Shown one piece after another: positions 13,852 to 16,243 of a DNA stretch of 16,243 nucleotides. The translations under genes were made by a program, and so were the position numbers. This DNA comes from Clostridium sp. CAG:417. Its GTDB lineage: Bacteria; Bacillota_I; Bacilli_A; RF39; UBA660. Location of the stretch: assembly GCA_000432835.1 (NCBI GenBank), contig FR890372.1, forward strand, positions 1 through 16,243, given 5' to 3'. The notes under the pieces are model-generated. The model was given only the letters and a program-made list of their open reading frames with translations, was not told where the DNA came from and did not search any database. How positions within the stretch are numbered: position 1 is the first letter of the stretch; the number at the start of each line of letters is the position of its first letter.

Positions 13852-14450
13852 AAAGAGAAGTAAAGATAATATTAATAGTATTAGTATTAATAGGAGCATT
13901 AGGATTAACATATTACATGTTTTCTAAAGATTTAATGACATATGCCATAGTCTTTGGAGCAATAAGTTTAGTAACTTTAATATTCTTAATTGTATTTATT
14001 AGAAATACAAGAAGTGAGGAATCTATTTATAAAAGTACTCTAAGAAAGATATTAAAAAATTATGATGCTATTCTAGTACAAAGTTATAACTTTCCTAAAC
14101 TAAGTGGAAAAAATATTATTAGAGTAACTAATTTAGAAGATTTGATGGATGCTCAATTAGAGTTAAGAAAACCTATTTATTATATGATTGAAGGAGAAGA
14201 TTCTTGTTCATTTGTATTACTAGATAATACTGAAGCATGTATCTATATATTAAAGAAGAATGATGAAGTAGAATCACCATTGGAATTAATAATAGCTGAA
14301 TATGAAAAACATGCTGATATTGATGAAAGTCTTCTAGCAGATATAGAAAGAACAACAATTATAAAATTAAGCAACATGAAATCTTTTAGGGTATCTCCAA
14401 TAAAGAAGAAAACTAAAGTAATTGATGAAAGTCAAATAGAAACATTATAA
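13848..14450 (+). CDS. DUF5305-like membrane protein coupled to the signal peptidase
   Basis: This 200-residue protein starts inside the ATGA overlap with sipW and has AAGGAG at 13836-13841. Two N-terminal membrane helices (residues 6-25 and 31-52) are followed by a soluble domain of about 150 residues. The stretch NIIRVTNLEDLMDAQLELRKPIYYMIEGE and the following SFVLLDNTEACIYIL resemble the C-terminal part of DUF5305, which in other genomes also occurs beside SipW-type peptidases. The domain probably faces the cytoplasm (Lys-rich tail, KKKTKVIDE). A role in assembling or controlling subunit export is inferred from coupling; no activity can be named. Confidence 0.7.
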   Translation: MKREVKIILIVLVLIGALGLTYYMFSKDLMTYAIVFGAISLVTLIFLIVFIRNTRSEESIYKSTLRKILKNYDAILVQSYNFPKLSGKNIIRVTNLEDLMDAQLELRKPIYYMIEGEDSCSFVLLDNTEACIYILKKNDEVESPLELIIAEYEKHADIDESLLADIERTTIIKLSNMKSFRVSPIKKKTKVIDESQIETL

Positions 14451-14483
14451 AAGTTTAAGCTAGGTACTAAGAGAGGTGATAAA

Positions 14484-15785
14484 ATGAAGAAAATCAGAAG
14501 AAAAGTTAATAAGCCATTATTATATTTTGTTTTCTTCGTTTTTGCTAGTGTAACAGTAGGTTATGCTGCATTATCAACTACTCTTAGTATTACTGGTAAA
14601 GGTACACTTTCTAAAAATAGTTGGGATATTCATTTTGAAAATTTAGTAATAGTAGATAATGGTGCTAGTGTAGTAACAACAGCACCTACAATTGATTCTA
14701 CTAAAACGAAAGTATCATTTAATATCACTTTAAGCAAACCAGGTGATAGTTATGAATTCACAGTTGATGCTGTAAACAAAGGTACAATAGATGCCATGTT
14801 ATCAGGATTTTCAACTACTTCCTTAACAGCAGATCAACAAAAGTATTTAACCTATACAGTAACTTATAGTGATGGTGCAACTATCTCAACCAAAGATTAT
14901 TTAAAAAAAGGAACAAGTGAAACAATAAGGGTAAGAGTAAGATTTAAAGATGATTTGTCAGCAACAGATCTGCCATCATCAGCAGAAACACTTAATTTAA
15001 CTGCAACACTTGTATATGTTCAAGCAGATTCAACTGCCAAAGCCAGATCAACACCAAGTATTCTTTGTAAAAGAGCCACTACATTACATGTTGAAATATG
15101 TAACATAGGTTCACCATGCTCAGATGCAGGATACGGTAGAACTGGAATTTCATATGGTCAATTTGGGACATCAGGAAAATTAACCGCTGGCGATGCTTTT
15201 GATTGTGATGTTAATGGTGATGGAACATATGATGCATCTTCGGAGAGGTTTTATTATTTGACAGACTTAAATAACAATACTGCCGTTCTTATTTATTATA
15301 CGTACAAATATACAGGAAAAATTTCATACGGTGGTGCTCCAAATACTTATTATAATAGTAATTATTTACCGAGCTTTTATACAAAGGCTGGTCCTGTAAC
15401 TGCAGTTCTTTCACTGCCAAAAGAGTCAGAATGGCCAAATGTTAGTTTAGTAAATCCTATAAGGAATATCACAAATGGAAATGGTACTGTCGTAGTATCA
15501 GGATTTAGTTATTCGGGATACGCGGCAAGATTACCAAGTAAGAATGAGATAGTTGCATCATGTCCAACAAGTGAGACACTACATGGAATTGATAAGTGTA
15601 TATTTTTACTTGAAAATAGTAGGTATTATAATATAGGTTATCCTGTAAATTCAATTTTGACCGAAACTATATATGATGACTCAACTGCATATGTAATAGA
15701 TGCACAAAACAGGCAAATTCAATCAACTGTTGGCGGCGGATTAAAACCAGTTATAGAAGTTCCAAAAACAAGGATGAGTTATTAA
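14484..15785 (+). CDS. Subunit fused to a six-cysteine domain, probable fibre tip or adhesin
   Basis: This 433-residue protein starts at ATG 14484 after GAGGTG, 33 bases after the DUF5305-like gene. Residues 1-181 are a complete subunit paralog (signal core LYFVFFVFASVTVGYAALS, KPGDSYEFTVDAVNKGT, ending at VYVQA). The chain then continues for about 250 residues where the other paralogs stop. The extra domain has six Cys (195, 206, 212, 241, 360, 372), a calcium-loop-like D242-V-N-G-D-G-T-Y-D250, many Tyr/Gly/Asn, and ends in GGGLKPVIEVPKTRMSY. It has no LPXTG and no C-terminal membrane segment. The layout suggests that the N-terminal part docks into the fibre while the C-terminal domain forms an end or side adhesin. 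That role is inference. Confidence 0.8.
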   Translation: MKKIRRKVNKPLLYFVFFVFASVTVGYAALSTTLSITGKGTLSKNSWDIHFENLVIVDNGASVVTTAPTIDSTKTKVSFNITLSKPGDSYEFTVDAVNKGTIDAMLSGFSTTSLTADQQKYLTYTVTYSDGATISTKDYLKKGTSETIRVRVRFKDDLSATDLPSSAETLNLTATLVYVQADSTAKARSTPSILCKRATTLHVEICNIGSPCSDAGYGRTGISYGQFGTSGKLTAGDAFDCDVNGDGTYDASSERFYYLTDLNNNTAVLIYYTYKYTGKISYGGAPNTYYNSNYLPSFYTKAGPVTAVLSLPKESEWPNVSLVNPIRNITNGNGTVVVSGFSYSGYAARLPSKNEIVASCPTSETLHGIDKCIFLLENSRYYNIGYPVNSILTETIYDDSTAYVIDAQNRQIQSTVGGGLKPVIEVPKTRMSY

Positions 15786-15800
15786 ATATATAAAAAATCG

Positions 15801-15827
15801 AGCAGCATAGATATAAACTATGTTGCT
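15801..15827 (+). terminator. Terminator of the subunit/sipW operon
   Basis: A 10-bp stem with one G-U pair (15801-15810 with 15818-15827) and a 7-base loop follows the stop of the fused subunit gene by 15 bases; TTTAAAAATTT comes after it. Confidence 0.7.
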
Positions 15828-15871
15828 TTAAAAATTTATATTAATAAAAACAATTATATTATCTAAACATA

Positions 15872-15900
15872 TTGAAAAAAATTGCAAAAAAAAGTATAAT
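15872..15900 (+). promoter_or_regulatory. Promoter of the second subunit locus
   Basis: TTGAAA at 15872-15877 and a perfect TATAAT at 15895-15900 are separated by 17 bases, the same -35 box and spacing as before subunit 1. Transcription would start near 15907. Confidence 0.7.
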
Positions 15901-15912
15901 AATAATATCGTA

Positions 15913-15924
15913 GATAATAGGGTA
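15913..15924 (+). promoter_or_regulatory. Shared 12-base leader box, copy 2
   Basis: GATAATAGGGTA is identical to the box at 9567-9578 and lies 12 bases after this -10 box. It is followed by CTATAATAATG and then AGGAGGG at 15947-15953. Confidence 0.5.
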
Positions 15925-15959
15925 CTATAATAATGAGTTTAATAGTAGGAGGGAAAAGT

Positions 15960-16243
15960 GTGAGAAGAAGAATAAGAAGAAATCATTTCTATTTCGTTAT
16001 TATCTTAATTCTTTTTGCAAGCATAGGTGTAGGCTATGCTACTTTGATGTCTACTATTAGTATTAATGGTACAACACAAATAACGTCAGCTAAATGGGAT
16101 GTACATTTTGCAAATTGTTTAGTAGGTACAAATACAAGTGGAAATTACGCCCAACCATCAATAACCGACAATGGTACAAAATTAACTATATCAAAGATTG
16201 GATTAAGTGCAGGAACAGAAGTTGAATATTATGTAGATGTAGT
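15960..16243 (+). CDS. Seventh SipW-type subunit gene (3' end outside window)
   Basis: The start is taken as GTG 15960, with AGGAGGG at 15947-15953 six bases upstream; the GTG two bases earlier runs straight into TGA. The visible 94 residues begin with a very basic stretch (MRRRIRRNH), a hydrophobic core (FYFVIILILFASIGVGYATL) and the paralog start of the mature chain (STISINGTTQITSAKWDVHFANC). The basic stretch and the WDVHFAN sequence place it with the other subunits. A Cys right after WDVHFAN is not found in the five-gene array. The GTG start and the separate promoter suggest a second, independently expressed unit; it may be another fused subunit like the 433-residue protein, but the window ends too early to say. 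Confidence 0.8.
   Translation, partial: MRRRIRRNHFYFVIILILFASIGVGYATLMSTISINGTTQITSAKWDVHFANCLVGTNTSGNYAQPSITDNGTKLTISKIGLSAGTEVEYYVDV

Noticed and set aside
14173..14358. Minus-strand open frame inside the DUF5305-like gene
   Set aside because: It is antisense to a well-supported gene and has no start signals.

Overview
The window is strongly A+T-rich, with tightly packed genes, Gram-positive ribosome binding sites (AGGAGG-type) and the standard use of TGA as a stop. SipW-type signal peptidase, TasA/camelysin-like secreted subunits, WXG-like type VII substrates and an ISLre2-type transposase all point to a low-GC Firmicute. A gut Bacilli or Erysipelotrichia-like lineage known mainly from metagenomes is the best guess; the species cannot be fixed from the sequence.

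Positions 1-2300 hold a toxin-immunity cassette: the 3' part of a large ADP-ribosyltransferase (R, STS and ExE motifs visible), a 68-residue acidic protein, and an ADP-ribosylglycohydrolase (DraG fold) that is well placed to reverse the toxin's modification. A hairpin terminator follows. A separate promoter then drives four all-helical proteins (2494-4343): a tandem WXG-like protein of 214 residues, then proteins of 180, 98 and 82 residues. They look like type VII (ESX/Yuk) substrates and small partner proteins, but no toxin follows. The series ends at a decayed ISLre2/UPF0236 insertion sequence (about 4361-5991) whose transposase carries three -1 frameshifts.

Positions 6000-7236 carry two unrecognised genes, the first behind a perfect consensus sigma-A promoter. 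A TrhA/hemolysin III membrane protein (7330-7968) converges on a NagZ-like family 3 glycoside hydrolase (7990-9360, minus strand) across a shared terminator.

Positions 9531-16243 form the most distinctive region. A promoter and structured leader precede five tandem paralogous genes for ~180-residue SipW-type secreted subunits (TasA/camelysin-like beta-sandwich proteins ending in VQA). They are followed by a SipW-like signal peptidase with a very large membrane domain, a DUF5305-like membrane protein, and a 433-residue protein that is one more subunit fused after its VQA end to a six-cysteine domain with a calcium-loop motif. After a terminator, a second promoter and leader sharing a 12-base box with the first begins a seventh subunit gene cut by the window end. 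The simplest reading is an operon for a multi-subunit surface fibre: several major subunits, a dedicated peptidase, an assembly or regulatory membrane partner and a possible adhesive tip.
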